Shown piece after piece: positions 43,176 to 51,445 of a DNA stretch of 64,000 nucleotides. Made by a program: the position numbers and the translations under genes. Within the stretch, counting starts at the first letter, position 1; each line of letters begins with the position of its first letter. The stretch is from Pseudescherichia sp032055545. GTDB taxonomy: Bacteria; Pseudomonadota; Gammaproteobacteria; Enterobacterales; Enterobacteriaceae. The notes beneath the pieces were generated by a model. The model worked only from the letters and a program-made list of their open reading frames with translations, did no database searches and was not told the origin of the DNA. The stretch lies in contig DAMBQR010000005.1 in the NCBI GenBank assembly GCA_032055545.1, forward strand, positions 57,168-121,167. The letters run 5' to 3'.

Positions 43176-44123
43176 TTAGTGAGAGGTTTCCGCGTGATTC
43201 ATGTTCATGCCTTCCATGCCTTCATGCGAGTTCTGTTCGCCTTCAGCCTGAGTCACGTCCATGCTCTTCCCAGGTCCCATAAATTTGTTGATAACATCAA
43301 CAAACAGATTGGGTTTAACGCTGGAGAAGTATTCGACTTTATTGTATTCGCTTGGTTTTGCCAGCAGGTTGTACGCGTCCATGTCATTCATGACTTTCGA
43401 CGACTGCTTCGCTTTCGCTACCCACTGGTCGAAGGTCGCGGCATCCGGCGTTGCGATTGCTTTGAACTTCATGCCGGAGAAACCAGCACCGCTGTAGTTA
43501 GCAGAAATACCATCGTAGGTACCAGCTTCGTTGGCGATCAGGTGCAGCTTGGTCTGCATCCCGGCCATCGCGTAGATCTGGCTACCCAGTCGCGGAATAA
43601 AGAAGGAGTTCATCACCGAGTTCGAGGTGATTTTGAATTCCACAGGCGTATTTGCCGGGAATGCAATCTCATTGACCGTTGCGATGCCCTGCTCCGGGTA
43701 AATAAAGAACCACTTCCAGTCCATTGCAATAACTTCGATGGTCACCGGCTTCGCATCGTGATCCAGCGGACGGCCAGGTTCGAGCGAGTGCGTGGTTTTC
43801 CATGTCAGTACCGCAAGGAAAATGATGATAAGGATGGGAATCGTCCAAACCACAGCTTCAACTTTGTTCGAGTGCGACCAGTTGGGGCTGTATTTGGCTT
43901 CCTTGTTCGACGCCCGGTACTTCCAGGCAAAACCGATAGCCATCACGATGGCGGGAATCACGACAATCAACATCAGCCCAAGAGCCGTCAGTATCAGTGA
44001 ACGCTGTTCCAGTCCAATCTGTCCTTTGGGATCGAGAAGTGCAGAATCACAGCCGCTCAGTAACGCCGCGCCTGTGATTAATGACAACATTCCCAAAATT
44101 TTATTGTATTTCCTGAGTCTCAT
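43176..44123 (-). CDS. cyoA: CyoA, cytochrome bo3 subunit II
   Basis: Lipoprotein subunit with two membrane helices and a periplasmic cupredoxin-like domain that lacks CuA ligands. 315 residues; the signal ends in lipobox LLSGC with lipidated C25. First gene of the operon. A His/Met/Glu-rich tail (EGMEGMNMNHAETSH) is like that of E. coli. Confidence 0.99.
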   Translation of the reverse strand: MRLRKYNKILGMLSLITGAALLSGCDSALLDPKGQIGLEQRSLILTALGLMLIVVIPAIVMAIGFAWKYRASNKEAKYSPNWSHSNKVEAVVWTIPILIIIFLAVLTWKTTHSLEPGRPLDHDAKPVTIEVIAMDWKWFFIYPEQGIATVNEIAFPANTPVEFKITSNSVMNSFFIPRLGSQIYAMAGMQTKLHLIANEAGTYDGISANYSGAGFSGMKFKAIATPDAATFDQWVAKAKQSSKVMNDMDAYNLLAKPSEYNKVEYFSSVKPNLFVDVINKFMGPGKSMDVTQAEGEQNSHEGMEGMNMNHAETSH

Positions 44124-44581
44124 TTAACGACCTCAATTCCACGGGGGTCTGGTGGCGTTTAAAGTGTGCGGGCATTTTACGGGAAGGTTACATTACTGTA
44201 AACATGCAGGGCGCGCTGTCAGTAGGGTGTTACTGGGTTCTGCCGCGTATGTCACACACAATGCAACAATCTGTAAAATCTCACAATCACCGCGTTCGGC
44301 CCCAAGGTTATAACCAAAATCGGCTCTGGTACTTATAGACCAGGGGAAATGGTATAACCAATCCTTTTTGTGAACATTTAGTTAACATTAATTCAGCAAT
44401 TATCAAACATTGCGCGAAGCTTAATTTGATAACTATGCTGAATCATTAAAGCGTAGACGCAAACCTATACCGCACAAAATAATTAAACAAAAAAAGAGAT
44501 TAAGCCAGAATTAAACAAATATATCCTGAAATTAAATTCTTTAATTAGTTTGCGCGATAATTACCTACAGCAACTAACGGG
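44124..44581 (-). promoter_or_regulatory. Control region of the cyo operon
   Basis: This 458-base AT-rich region has no gene. On the minus strand a promoter-like TTGGTT (44361-44356) and TATAAG (44337-44332) with an 18-base spacer would start a leader of about 200 bases. Just upstream, 44372-44386 reads GTTAACTAAATGTTC on the minus strand, matching 13 of 15 bases of the ArcA consensus GTTAATTAAATGTTA. Repression of cyo by ArcA when oxygen is low is known in E. coli. The palindrome GGTTATAACC lies at 44317-44326. No clear terminator for ampG was found. Confidence 0.6.
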
Positions 44582-46060
44582 TCATTTTTCCTGCGCCGTT
44601 TTGCGCAGGGCGAGGTAGTCTAACAGGCCGCCGTAAAGGATCCCTCCTACCGCCAGCAGTGCGCCCGCATCCAGCAGCAGTAGCGCGAAGCGCCATGAGG
44701 TCAGGCCGAGGGCGTTAAGGGTAATTACCCCCAGCCAGGCCGCCAGCAGCAGACAGCCTACGGCCAGCGTGCGCAGCGCCAGCCGGTAAGCACCGGCGTA
44801 GCGGCTGCGGGGGAGAAAACCGTCCGTGCGCTGGGTATAGGCCAGCGTCTCTTTACACACCAGCAGCAGGATCAGCCCCGGCACGGCGGCAATGACCGAG
44901 AAGAGGTAAAACGTTGACCAGCCCCAGCTCTCTACAAACCAGCCGGCAATGGGGCCAACGTAGACGCGCCCAATAGCGGAGAGGGCAGAGAGCAGGGCGA
45001 ACTGGGTAGCGGAAAACGACTTATTGCACAGGGTCATCAGCAGGGCAACGAACGCCGCCGTCCCCATCCCGCCGCAGAGGTTCTCAAAGAAAACTGCCGC
45101 TGCCATGCTGTAGAGGTGCTTATCGGTCACCGACAGCAGCCAGTAGCCAGCGTTAGAGGCCCCCTGCAGAATGCCAAAGATCAGCAGGGCGCGAAACAGC
45201 GACAGGCGCTGCATCAGCACGCCGCCATACAGCGCGCCGAGAATAGTGGCAATCAGCCCAAGAGTCTTATTCACTACCCCAACGTCGCCTGCGTCAAAGC
45301 CCACGCCGCGGATCAGAAAGGTCGTGGTCAGGCTCATGGCAAACGCATCACCCAGCTTATAAAGGACGATAAGCAGCAGGATCAGCCAGGCGTTGTTACG
45401 GCCAAAGAAGTCACGCAGCGGCGCAACCACCGCCTGCTCCAGCGATTTCGGTACCGGCACGGCATCACTCGGCTCCGGGGCAAAAAGGGTAGCTATAATG
45501 CATGGCACCATCAGGGCCGCCATCAGCCAGTACATCCCCTGCCAGCCCAGCCAGCGATCTGCCATCCAGAGCGCCAGCCCACCCGAGACCAGCATGCCAA
45601 GGCGATAGCCCAGCACGCTGATGGCCGCCCCTGCGCCGCGCTCTTCGGCGGGCAGCACGTCCGTCTTCCAGGCATCAAACACAATATCCTGCGAGGCGGA
45701 ACAGAAGGCGATAATCACCGCCAGTCCGGCCATCCAGCGCAGCTGCGTAGTCGGCTCCAGGAAGCCCATCCCCGCAATGGCGATCAGCAGCAGGATCTGG
45801 GTAGTCAGCAGCCAGCCGCGACGGCGACCAAAGAACGGCGGCGTATAGCGGTCCATCACCGGCGACCATAAAAACTTAAACACGTAGGCCTGGCCCACCA
45901 GCGAAAAGAAGCCGATGGTCTTCAGGTCGATGTTTTCAACGGTCATCCACGCCTGCAGCGTGCCGGAGGTCAGGGCAAGGGGGAGGCCAGAGGCAAAGCC
46001 AAGGATCAGCAGGATGGCTGACTTAGGCTGCTGGAAGATACGTAGATAGCGGCTGGGCAT
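44582..46060 (-). CDS. ampG: AmpG, muropeptide permease
   Basis: MFS-type permease that imports GlcNAc-anhydroMurNAc peptides released during wall turnover, for recycling and for signalling to AmpR and AmpC beta-lactamase in species that have them. 492 residues (E. coli 491), about 14 membrane helices. Starts MPSRYLRIFQQPKSAILLILGFASGLPLAL; motif FKFLWSPVMDRYTPPFFGRRRGW. The C-terminal 80 residues are the most diverged from E. coli. yajG lies 42 bases upstream on the same strand. Confidence 0.97.
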   Translation of the reverse strand: MPSRYLRIFQQPKSAILLILGFASGLPLALTSGTLQAWMTVENIDLKTIGFFSLVGQAYVFKFLWSPVMDRYTPPFFGRRRGWLLTTQILLLIAIAGMGFLEPTTQLRWMAGLAVIIAFCSASQDIVFDAWKTDVLPAEERGAGAAISVLGYRLGMLVSGGLALWMADRWLGWQGMYWLMAALMVPCIIATLFAPEPSDAVPVPKSLEQAVVAPLRDFFGRNNAWLILLLIVLYKLGDAFAMSLTTTFLIRGVGFDAGDVGVVNKTLGLIATILGALYGGVLMQRLSLFRALLIFGILQGASNAGYWLLSVTDKHLYSMAAAVFFENLCGGMGTAAFVALLMTLCNKSFSATQFALLSALSAIGRVYVGPIAGWFVESWGWSTFYLFSVIAAVPGLILLLVCKETLAYTQRTDGFLPRSRYAGAYRLALRTLAVGCLLLAAWLGVITLNALGLTSWRFALLLLDAGALLAVGGILYGGLLDYLALRKTAQEK

Positions 46061-46069
46061 AGGAGACGG

Positions 46070-46095
46070 GCTGACCCGGCGCGAACCGGGTCAGC
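46070..46095 (-). repeat. Hairpin between yajG and ampG
   Basis: Ten-base perfect stem GCTGACCCGG / CCGGGTCAGC with a six-base loop, in the 42 bases between the two genes. No T run, so probably a stability or attenuation hairpin within the yajG-ampG transcript. Confidence 0.6.
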
Positions 46096-46102
46096 GGCAG
46101 AA

Positions 46103-46681
46103 TTAACGCGCGTTCTGCTTGATAAAATCGTGGATGCTGGTGTCCTGAGACATGTCAGCGATGGTGTCGGTCAGCACGCTGTTTACGCTGTCGGCGATAT
46201 TCTTATTCGACGCCTGCAGTGCACCCTCAACCGAGTAGTTGGCACGGTAGTTCTTGGTCATCTTGTTGCCGTTCGGCGCGGTGGCGATGATCGCGATATC
46301 GGCCTTGGTGGCGATGTTGTAGCGCACGTTGCCCTGGGAGACGTCAGCATAGAGCTGGCTGACGATGATCTGCAGATTCACAGCGCCGTTCGGGCCAATC
46401 ATGTAGCCGCGAGCGGTCATCTGTTTCTCCAGCACTTCCTGCAGCAGGAAACGCAGGTCGCGGGAGGCGGTCAGGGTCACCAGCTGGTTGTCGCGGGTCA
46501 CTTTCGCCAGCGCCTGATTCTGGCGCTGATCGGCACCGTTAATGCTCACGGTCACGCCCATCAGGCTTGGATCCTGCTGCGGCAGGGTAATTTTCGGTGA
46601 GACATCAATGGTAGTAGGAGGCGTAGCACAGCCAGCCAGCATAAACAGAGCGACCAGCGGGAAAAGCACTTTTTTTAACAT
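46103..46681 (-). CDS. yajG: YajG, lipoprotein
   Basis: Outer-membrane-type lipoprotein of 192 residues with lipobox MLAGC (C18). Family YajG (DUF3053-unlike; PF03923 type) of unknown function, conserved ahead of ampG. Start at 46681 (MLKKVLFPLVALFMLAGC), preceded by a minus-strand purine stretch; 37 upstream codons in frame are rejected as they precede the signal peptide. The body is close to E. coli (SQDTSIHDFIKQNAR at the end). Confidence 0.94.
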   Translation of the reverse strand: MLKKVLFPLVALFMLAGCATPPTTIDVSPKITLPQQDPSLMGVTVSINGADQRQNQALAKVTRDNQLVTLTASRDLRFLLQEVLEKQMTARGYMIGPNGAVNLQIIVSQLYADVSQGNVRYNIATKADIAIIATAPNGNKMTKNYRANYSVEGALQASNKNIADSVNSVLTDTIADMSQDTSIHDFIKQNAR

Positions 46682-46985
46682 ATAAGAGATCTCTGTGAAT
46701 CTTAAGCTTATAAAGGAGTAATTCGCGCCATCATAACATTGCCAACGGCCGGGGCAACCCGGCAATGCATGTAAATTCATCGCCTTGTGCATTTTGTGCT
46801 CACGAACCGTTTTTAATCGTCTACAAAAGGGGCCTGAATGAGAATTTTCAGGGTGGGTTCATGCCTTTGAATGATAAAACGAGACGAACGCTAAATATTT
46901 GTTGTTTTCTTGTTATGGAAGCGGTAAAAGCGGCTAATATTTAAAGGGATGGGTTACATCTGAACGCTGTCTGAGGAGTCTTTTC
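46682..46985. promoter_or_regulatory. Divergent yajG/bolA promoter region
   Basis: Of these 304 bases, the part near bolA holds CGGCTAATA at 46931-46939. This closely resembles the gearbox -10 element of E. coli bolA (CGGCTAGTA), which drives growth-phase expression through sigma-S. Nearer yajG there are two overlapping inverted repeats, CATTGCC/GGCAATG (46737-46743, 46761-46767) and GCCGGG/CCCGGC (46748-46753, 46758-46763), which are alternatives to each other. No gene is seen. Confidence 0.5.
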
Positions 46986-47303
46986 ATGATGATACGCGAA
47001 CAAATAGAATCAAAATTAAGGGCAACGTTTGAACCCGCGTTCCTCGAAGTTGTTGATGAAAGCTACCGTCACAATGTTCCGGCCGGTTCCGAAAGCCATT
47101 TTAAGGTGGTGCTGGTAAGCGATCGCTTCGCAGGCGAACGTTTTCTTAACCGCCATCGCATGATCTACAGCACGTTGACGTCTGAACTTGCCACGACGGT
47201 ACACGCGTTGGCCCTGCATACCTATACCCTGAAAGAGTGGGAAGGGCTGCAGGATACCCTCTTCGCGTCGCCGCCCTGTCGAGGTGCAGGCACCATTGCA
47301 TAA
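46986..47303 (+). CDS. bolA: BolA, morphology and iron-sulfur related regulator
   Basis: Small protein of 105 residues, same length as E. coli BolA. KH-like fold; acts as a stress and stationary-phase regulator of cell shape and biofilm genes and binds monothiol glutaredoxin Grx4 with an Fe-S cluster. The invariant SHFKVVLVSDRFAGERFLNRHRMIY core, with the His ligand region, is present. ATG 46986 follows GAGGAG. A second ATG directly after gives one residue less. Confidence 0.97.
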   Translation: MMIREQIESKLRATFEPAFLEVVDESYRHNVPAGSESHFKVVLVSDRFAGERFLNRHRMIYSTLTSELATTVHALALHTYTLKEWEGLQDTLFASPPCRGAGTIA

Positions 47304-47360
47304 TAAATGAGGTTTGCAACAGCGAGAACTTTTCCAGTATGTTGCGTAGAGAATATGTGA

Positions 47361-47386
47361 AAACGGCCTGCGGGCCGTTTTGTTTT
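47361..47386 (+). terminator. Terminator after bolA
   Basis: Eight-base perfect stem AAACGGCC / GGCCGTTT (47361-47368, 47373-47380), with TGTTTTG following. Confidence 0.75.
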
Positions 47387-47425
47387 GTCTGAGTTTTGTT
47401 CGACGCGTCCAAAACTCAGACAAAA
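47383..47425. repeat. 16-bp perfect inverted repeat between bolA and tig
   Basis: Arms 47383-47398 and 47410-47425 (TTTTGTCTGAGTTTTG and its complement) surround an 11-base spacer. It begins inside the T tail of the bolA terminator and ends about 50 bases before the tig -35 region. Confidence 0.8.
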
Positions 47426-47474
47426 ATTAGCCGTGAATTGTGAAAAAGGCCGCAACAGCGTGCAATAACCGTTC

Positions 47475-47503
47475 TCGACTCACAAAAGTGATGCCGCTAT
47501 AAT
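47475..47503 (+). promoter_or_regulatory. Putative tig promoter
   Basis: A perfect TATAAT at 47498-47503 with TCGACT 17 bases upstream (47475-47480). The leader would be about 140 bases long and includes GGGATG ... CATCCC arms near 47531 and 47575. Confidence 0.6.
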
Positions 47504-47652
47504 GCTGCGTCCTATTTTTTGAACGTCTTCGGGATGATTCTGGTGACAGGGAATGTGTATCTGATTCAAGAGAGCATCCCGGTTCTGCGCAGCCACCTAT
47601 AGCGGTCTGCGGGTAGAGTTGACCGAGCACTCTGATTTTTTGAGGTAACAAG

Positions 47653-48951
47653 ATGCAAGTTTCAGTTGAGACCACTCAGGGCCTTGGCCGCCGTGTAACG
47701 ATCACTATCGCTGCTGACAGCATCGAGACCGCTGTAAAAAGCGAGCTGGTCAACGTAGCGAAAAAAGTTCGCATTGACGGCTTCCGTAAAGGCAAAGTAC
47801 CGATGACCGTTGTTGCTCAGCGTTATGGCGCATCCGTACGCCAGGACGTGCTGGGTGAACTGATGAGCCGCAACTTCATTGATGCGATCATTCAGGAAAA
47901 AATCAATCCGGCCGGCGCACCGACCTACGTCCCGGGCGAGTACAAGCTGGGTGAAGACTTCACCTACTCCGTAGATTTCGAAGTTTACCCGCAGGTTGAG
48001 CTGACTGGCCTGGAAGGTATCGAAGTTGAAAAACCGGTTGTTGAAGTGACCGATGCTGACGTTGACGGCATGCTGGACACCCTGCGCAAGCAGCAGGCGA
48101 CCTGGAAAGACAAAGACGGCGCGGCTGATGCAGAAGATCGCGTAACCGTAGACTTCACCGGTTCCGTTGACGGCGAAGAGTTTGAAGGCGGCAAAGCCAC
48201 TGACTTCGTGCTGGCGATGGGCCAGGGTCGTATGATCCCGGGCTTCGAAGACGGCATCAAAGGTCACAAAGCGGGCGAAGAGTTCACCATCGACGTGACC
48301 TTCCCGGAAGATTACCACGCTGAGAACCTGAAAGGTAAAGCGGCCAAGTTCGTCATCAACCTGAAAAAAGTTGAAGAGCGCGAGCTGCCAGAGCTGACTG
48401 AAGAGTTCATTAAACGTTTCGGCGTTGAAGATGGCTCCATCGACGGCCTGCGCGCTGAAGTGCGTAAGAACATGGATCGCGAGCTGAAAGGCGCGGTGCG
48501 TAACCGTGTTAAAACGCAGGCGATCGACGGTCTGGTAAAAGCAAACGAAATCGACGTGCCGGCTGCCCTGATCGACAGCGAAATCGACGTGCTGCGCCGT
48601 CAGGCTGCCCAGCGCTTCGGTGGCAACGAGAAACAGGCTCTGGAGCTGCCGCGTGAGCTGTTCGAAGAGCAGGCTAAACGCCGCGTTGTTGTGGGTCTGC
48701 TGCTGGGTGAAGTGATCCGTACCCATGAGCTGAAAGCGGATGAAGCACGCGTGAACGAGCTGATCGAAGAGATGGCTTCTGCTTACGAAGATCCGAAAGA
48801 AGTGGTTGAGTTCTACAGCAAGAACAAAGAGCTGATGGACAATATGCGCAACGTTGCGCTGGAAGAGCAGGCTGTTGAAGCCGTTCTGGCGAAAGCGAAA
48901 GTGACTGAAAAAGCCACTTCCTTCAACGAGTTGATGAACCAGCAAGCGTAA
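47653..48951 (+). CDS. tig: Trigger factor
   Basis: Ribosome-bound chaperone and peptidyl-prolyl isomerase, 432 residues as in E. coli. The N-terminal ribosome-binding domain contains the signature FRKGKVPMTVV (near residues 44-54). The FKBP-like PPIase domain (about 150-245) and the helical C-terminal chaperone arms follow. GAGGTAACAAG lies before the ATG. First of the tig-clpP-clpX-lon group but with its own promoter and terminator. Confidence 0.99.
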   Translation: MQVSVETTQGLGRRVTITIAADSIETAVKSELVNVAKKVRIDGFRKGKVPMTVVAQRYGASVRQDVLGELMSRNFIDAIIQEKINPAGAPTYVPGEYKLGEDFTYSVDFEVYPQVELTGLEGIEVEKPVVEVTDADVDGMLDTLRKQQATWKDKDGAADAEDRVTVDFTGSVDGEEFEGGKATDFVLAMGQGRMIPGFEDGIKGHKAGEEFTIDVTFPEDYHAENLKGKAAKFVINLKKVEERELPELTEEFIKRFGVEDGSIDGLRAEVRKNMDRELKGAVRNRVKTQAIDGLVKANEIDVPAALIDSEIDVLRRQAAQRFGGNEKQALELPRELFEEQAKRRVVVGLLLGEVIRTHELKADEARVNELIEEMASAYEDPKEVVEFYSKNKELMDNMRNVALEEQAVEAVLAKAKVTEKATSFNELMNQQA

Positions 48952-48983
48952 GTCACGTTTCCCGCCTTTACGCGGAAAAGAAA

Positions 48984-49014
48984 GCCCGTCACCTGCTGGT
49001 GGCGGGTTTTTTTT
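48984..49014 (+). terminator. Terminator after tig
   Basis: Stem GCCCGTCACC-TGCT-GGTGGCGGGT (one G-T pair inside), followed by nine T residues. Confidence 0.93.
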
Positions 49015-49087
49015 TAACAATCTGCGGCGATCGGAAGAGTGCTAAAAGCACGTTTCAGTGTTAGCGTTAAGCCAAAAGATTGTTATG

Positions 49088-49114
49088 CTTGAATTAAGAT
49101 GATGCCATCCCCAT
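49088..49114 (+). promoter_or_regulatory. Sigma-32 (heat shock) promoter of clpPX
   Basis: CTTGAA at 49088-49093 and CCCCAT at 49109-49114 with a 15-base spacer, a nearly ideal sigma-32 promoter about 115 bases before clpP. Heat-shock control of clpPX is known in E. coli. Confidence 0.85.
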
Positions 49115-49236
49115 AACAGGGAGACTATCAGGAGCAACGCTTGCTGCAGATCCGTCCACGGTGGTCGTAGTCAGACCAGTCAGAGTCAAGTAGAATCGGG
49201 ACAGCAGGTTTATTAATATTTATCCAGGAGACGGAC

Positions 49237-49860
49237 ATGTCATACAGCGGCGAACGAGATAACTTTGCACCCCATATGGCCCTGGTGCCAATGGTTATTG
49301 AGCAGACTTCACGCGGTGAGCGCTCATTCGATATCTACTCTCGTCTTCTTAAAGAGCGCGTCATTTTCATGACTGGCCAGGTCGAAGACCATATGGCAAA
49401 CCTCATCGTGGCGCAGATGCTGTTTCTGGAAGCAGAAAACCCGGAAAAAGATATTTACCTGTATATTAACTCGCCGGGTGGGGTGATTACCGCCGGGATG
49501 TCAATCTATGACACCATGCAGTTTATCAAGCCCGACGTCAGCACTATCTGTATGGGCCAGGCGGCGTCAATGGGCGCATTCCTGCTGACCGCAGGCGCCA
49601 AAGGCAAGCGTTTCTGTCTGCCAAACTCACGCGTAATGATCCACCAGCCGCTGGGTGGCTATCAGGGCCAGGCGACGGATATTGAGATCCATGCACGTGA
49701 AATTCTCAAAGTGAAGGGGCGCATGAATGAACTTATGGCGCACCATACGGGTCAATCATTAGAGCAGATTGAGCGCGATACCGAGCGTGACCGCTTCCTC
49801 TCTGCCGCTGAAGCAGTAGAGTACGGGCTGGTTGACTCAATCTTGACCCATCGTAATTAA
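49237..49860 (+). CDS. clpP: ClpP, protease subunit
   Basis: Serine peptidase forming a 14-mer chamber with ClpX or ClpA. 207 residues with a 14-residue propeptide cut before ALVPMVIEQ. Catalytic triad S111 (QAASMGAF), H136 (MIHQPLGG) and D185. Strong RBS CAGGAGACG. clpX begins 125 bases downstream. Confidence 0.99.
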   Translation: MSYSGERDNFAPHMALVPMVIEQTSRGERSFDIYSRLLKERVIFMTGQVEDHMANLIVAQMLFLEAENPEKDIYLYINSPGGVITAGMSIYDTMQFIKPDVSTICMGQAASMGAFLLTAGAKGKRFCLPNSRVMIHQPLGGYQGQATDIEIHAREILKVKGRMNELMAHHTGQSLEQIERDTERDRFLSAAEAVEYGLVDSILTHRN

Positions 49861-49985
49861 TGCCCAGGCCCGACGAGTACCGCTATAATCATTGAGAGCG
49901 GCAGGACGCTGTATAGCGTCTTGCGCCTGGAGTGGCATTTGCGTCGTCGTGTGCGGCACAAAAAACAGAAAAGAGGTTTTGACTC

Positions 49986-51260
49986 ATGACAGATAAACGC
50001 AAAGATGGTTCGGGCAAACTGTTGTACTGCTCTTTTTGCGGCAAAAGCCAGCATGAAGTGCGTAAGCTAATTGCCGGGCCGTCCGTGTATATCTGCGACG
50101 AGTGTGTCGATCTTTGTAACGACATCATTCGCGAAGAGATTAAAGAAGTAGCACCGCATCGTGAGCGTAGTGCGCTGCCGACGCCGCACGAAATCCGCCA
50201 TCATCTGGACGACTACGTTATCGGCCAGGAGCAGGCTAAAAAAGTGCTGGCGGTTGCAGTTTATAACCACTACAAACGCCTGCGTAACGGTGACAGCAGC
50301 AACGGCGTTGAGCTGGGTAAAAGTAACATCCTGCTGATCGGGCCAACCGGCTCCGGTAAAACGCTGCTGGCTGAAACGCTGGCGCGCCTGCTCGATGTGC
50401 CGTTTACCATGGCCGATGCCACCACGCTGACCGAAGCGGGCTACGTGGGTGAGGATGTTGAGAACATCATCCAGAAACTGCTGCAGAAGTGTGACTATGA
50501 TGTCCAGAAAGCGCAGCGCGGCATCGTCTACATTGATGAAATTGATAAAATTTCCCGCAAGTCTGATAACCCGTCGATCACCCGTGACGTCTCTGGTGAA
50601 GGCGTTCAGCAGGCGCTGCTGAAGCTGATCGAAGGTACCGTGGCTGCCGTACCGCCGCAGGGTGGACGCAAGCATCCGCAGCAGGAGTTTTTGCAGGTTG
50701 ATACCTCAAAAATCCTCTTTATCTGCGGCGGGGCCTTTGCTGGCCTGGATAAGGTCATCTCCCATCGCGTGGAAACCGGCTCGGGTATCGGCTTTGGCGC
50801 AACGGTGAAAGGCAAGTCCGAGAAAGCCAAAGAGGGTGAACTGCTGGCGCAGGTTGAACCAGAAGATCTGATTAAGTTCGGTCTGATCCCAGAGTTTATT
50901 GGCCGTCTGCCGGTGGTGGCAACGCTCAACGAGCTGAGCGAAGAAGCGCTGATCCAGATCCTGAAAGAGCCGAAAAACGCCCTGACCAAGCAGTATCAGG
51001 CGCTGTTCAATCTGGAAGGTGTCGATCTCGAGTTCCGTGACGAAGCGCTGGATGCTATCGCCAAGAAAGCGAACGCCCGTAAAACCGGCGCCCGTGGCCT
51101 GCGCTCCATCGTCGAAGCGGCTCTGCTGGATACCATGTACGATCTGCCTTCCATGGAAGACGTAGAAAAAGTGGTCATTGACGAAGCGGTTATCGCGGGT
51201 CAAACCAAACCCCTGCTGATTTATGGTAAACCAGAAGCGCAGCAGGCTTCTGGCGAATAA
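49986..51260 (+). CDS. clpX: ClpX, AAA+ unfoldase
   Basis: Unfoldase that feeds ClpP; 424 residues as in E. coli. N-terminal zinc-binding domain with C15, C18, C37 and C40. Walker A GPTGSGKT at 119-126, Walker B IDEIDK near 183-188, pore loop GYVG at 152-155 and the IGF-type ClpP-binding loop GSGIGFGA. RBS AAAAGAGG. Followed by a terminator. Confidence 0.99.
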   Translation: MTDKRKDGSGKLLYCSFCGKSQHEVRKLIAGPSVYICDECVDLCNDIIREEIKEVAPHRERSALPTPHEIRHHLDDYVIGQEQAKKVLAVAVYNHYKRLRNGDSSNGVELGKSNILLIGPTGSGKTLLAETLARLLDVPFTMADATTLTEAGYVGEDVENIIQKLLQKCDYDVQKAQRGIVYIDEIDKISRKSDNPSITRDVSGEGVQQALLKLIEGTVAAVPPQGGRKHPQQEFLQVDTSKILFICGGAFAGLDKVISHRVETGSGIGFGATVKGKSEKAKEGELLAQVEPEDLIKFGLIPEFIGRLPVVATLNELSEEALIQILKEPKNALTKQYQALFNLEGVDLEFRDEALDAIAKKANARKTGARGLRSIVEAALLDTMYDLPSMEDVEKVVIDEAVIAGQTKPLLIYGKPEAQQASGE

Positions 51261-51289
51261 TTAACCTATCCATACAAGCGGTTAACCAA

Positions 51290-51320
51290 AAAGGGGGGAT
51301 TTTATCTCCCCTTTTATTTT
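51290..51320 (+). terminator. Terminator after clpX
   Basis: Stem AAGGGGGGAT / ATCTCCCCTT (one G-T pair) and a short loop, followed by TTATTTTT. Confidence 0.88.
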
Positions 51321-51334
51321 TCCGTACTCCCGAC

Positions 51335-51362
51335 GTTGAATGTAAGGGAAACATCCCCATAT
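51335..51362 (+). promoter_or_regulatory. Sigma-32 promoter of lon
   Basis: GTTGAA (51335-51340) and CCCCATAT (51355-51362) with a 14-base spacer, matching the heat-shock consensus apart from the first base. It lies about 80 bases before lon. Confidence 0.8.
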
Positions 51363-51445
51363 ACTGATTTACATGTTAACGGTCGCATGACGCACAGACC
51401 TGCGGCCGGGTTACCAGGCGGACATTAAACTTAAGAGAGAGCTCT

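Noticed and set aside
47662..49020. Antisense frame of 452 codons opposite tig
   Set aside because: Its start falls beyond the tig terminator and the product is low-complexity Phe/Val/His-rich, typical of a reversed Glu/Lys-rich gene.
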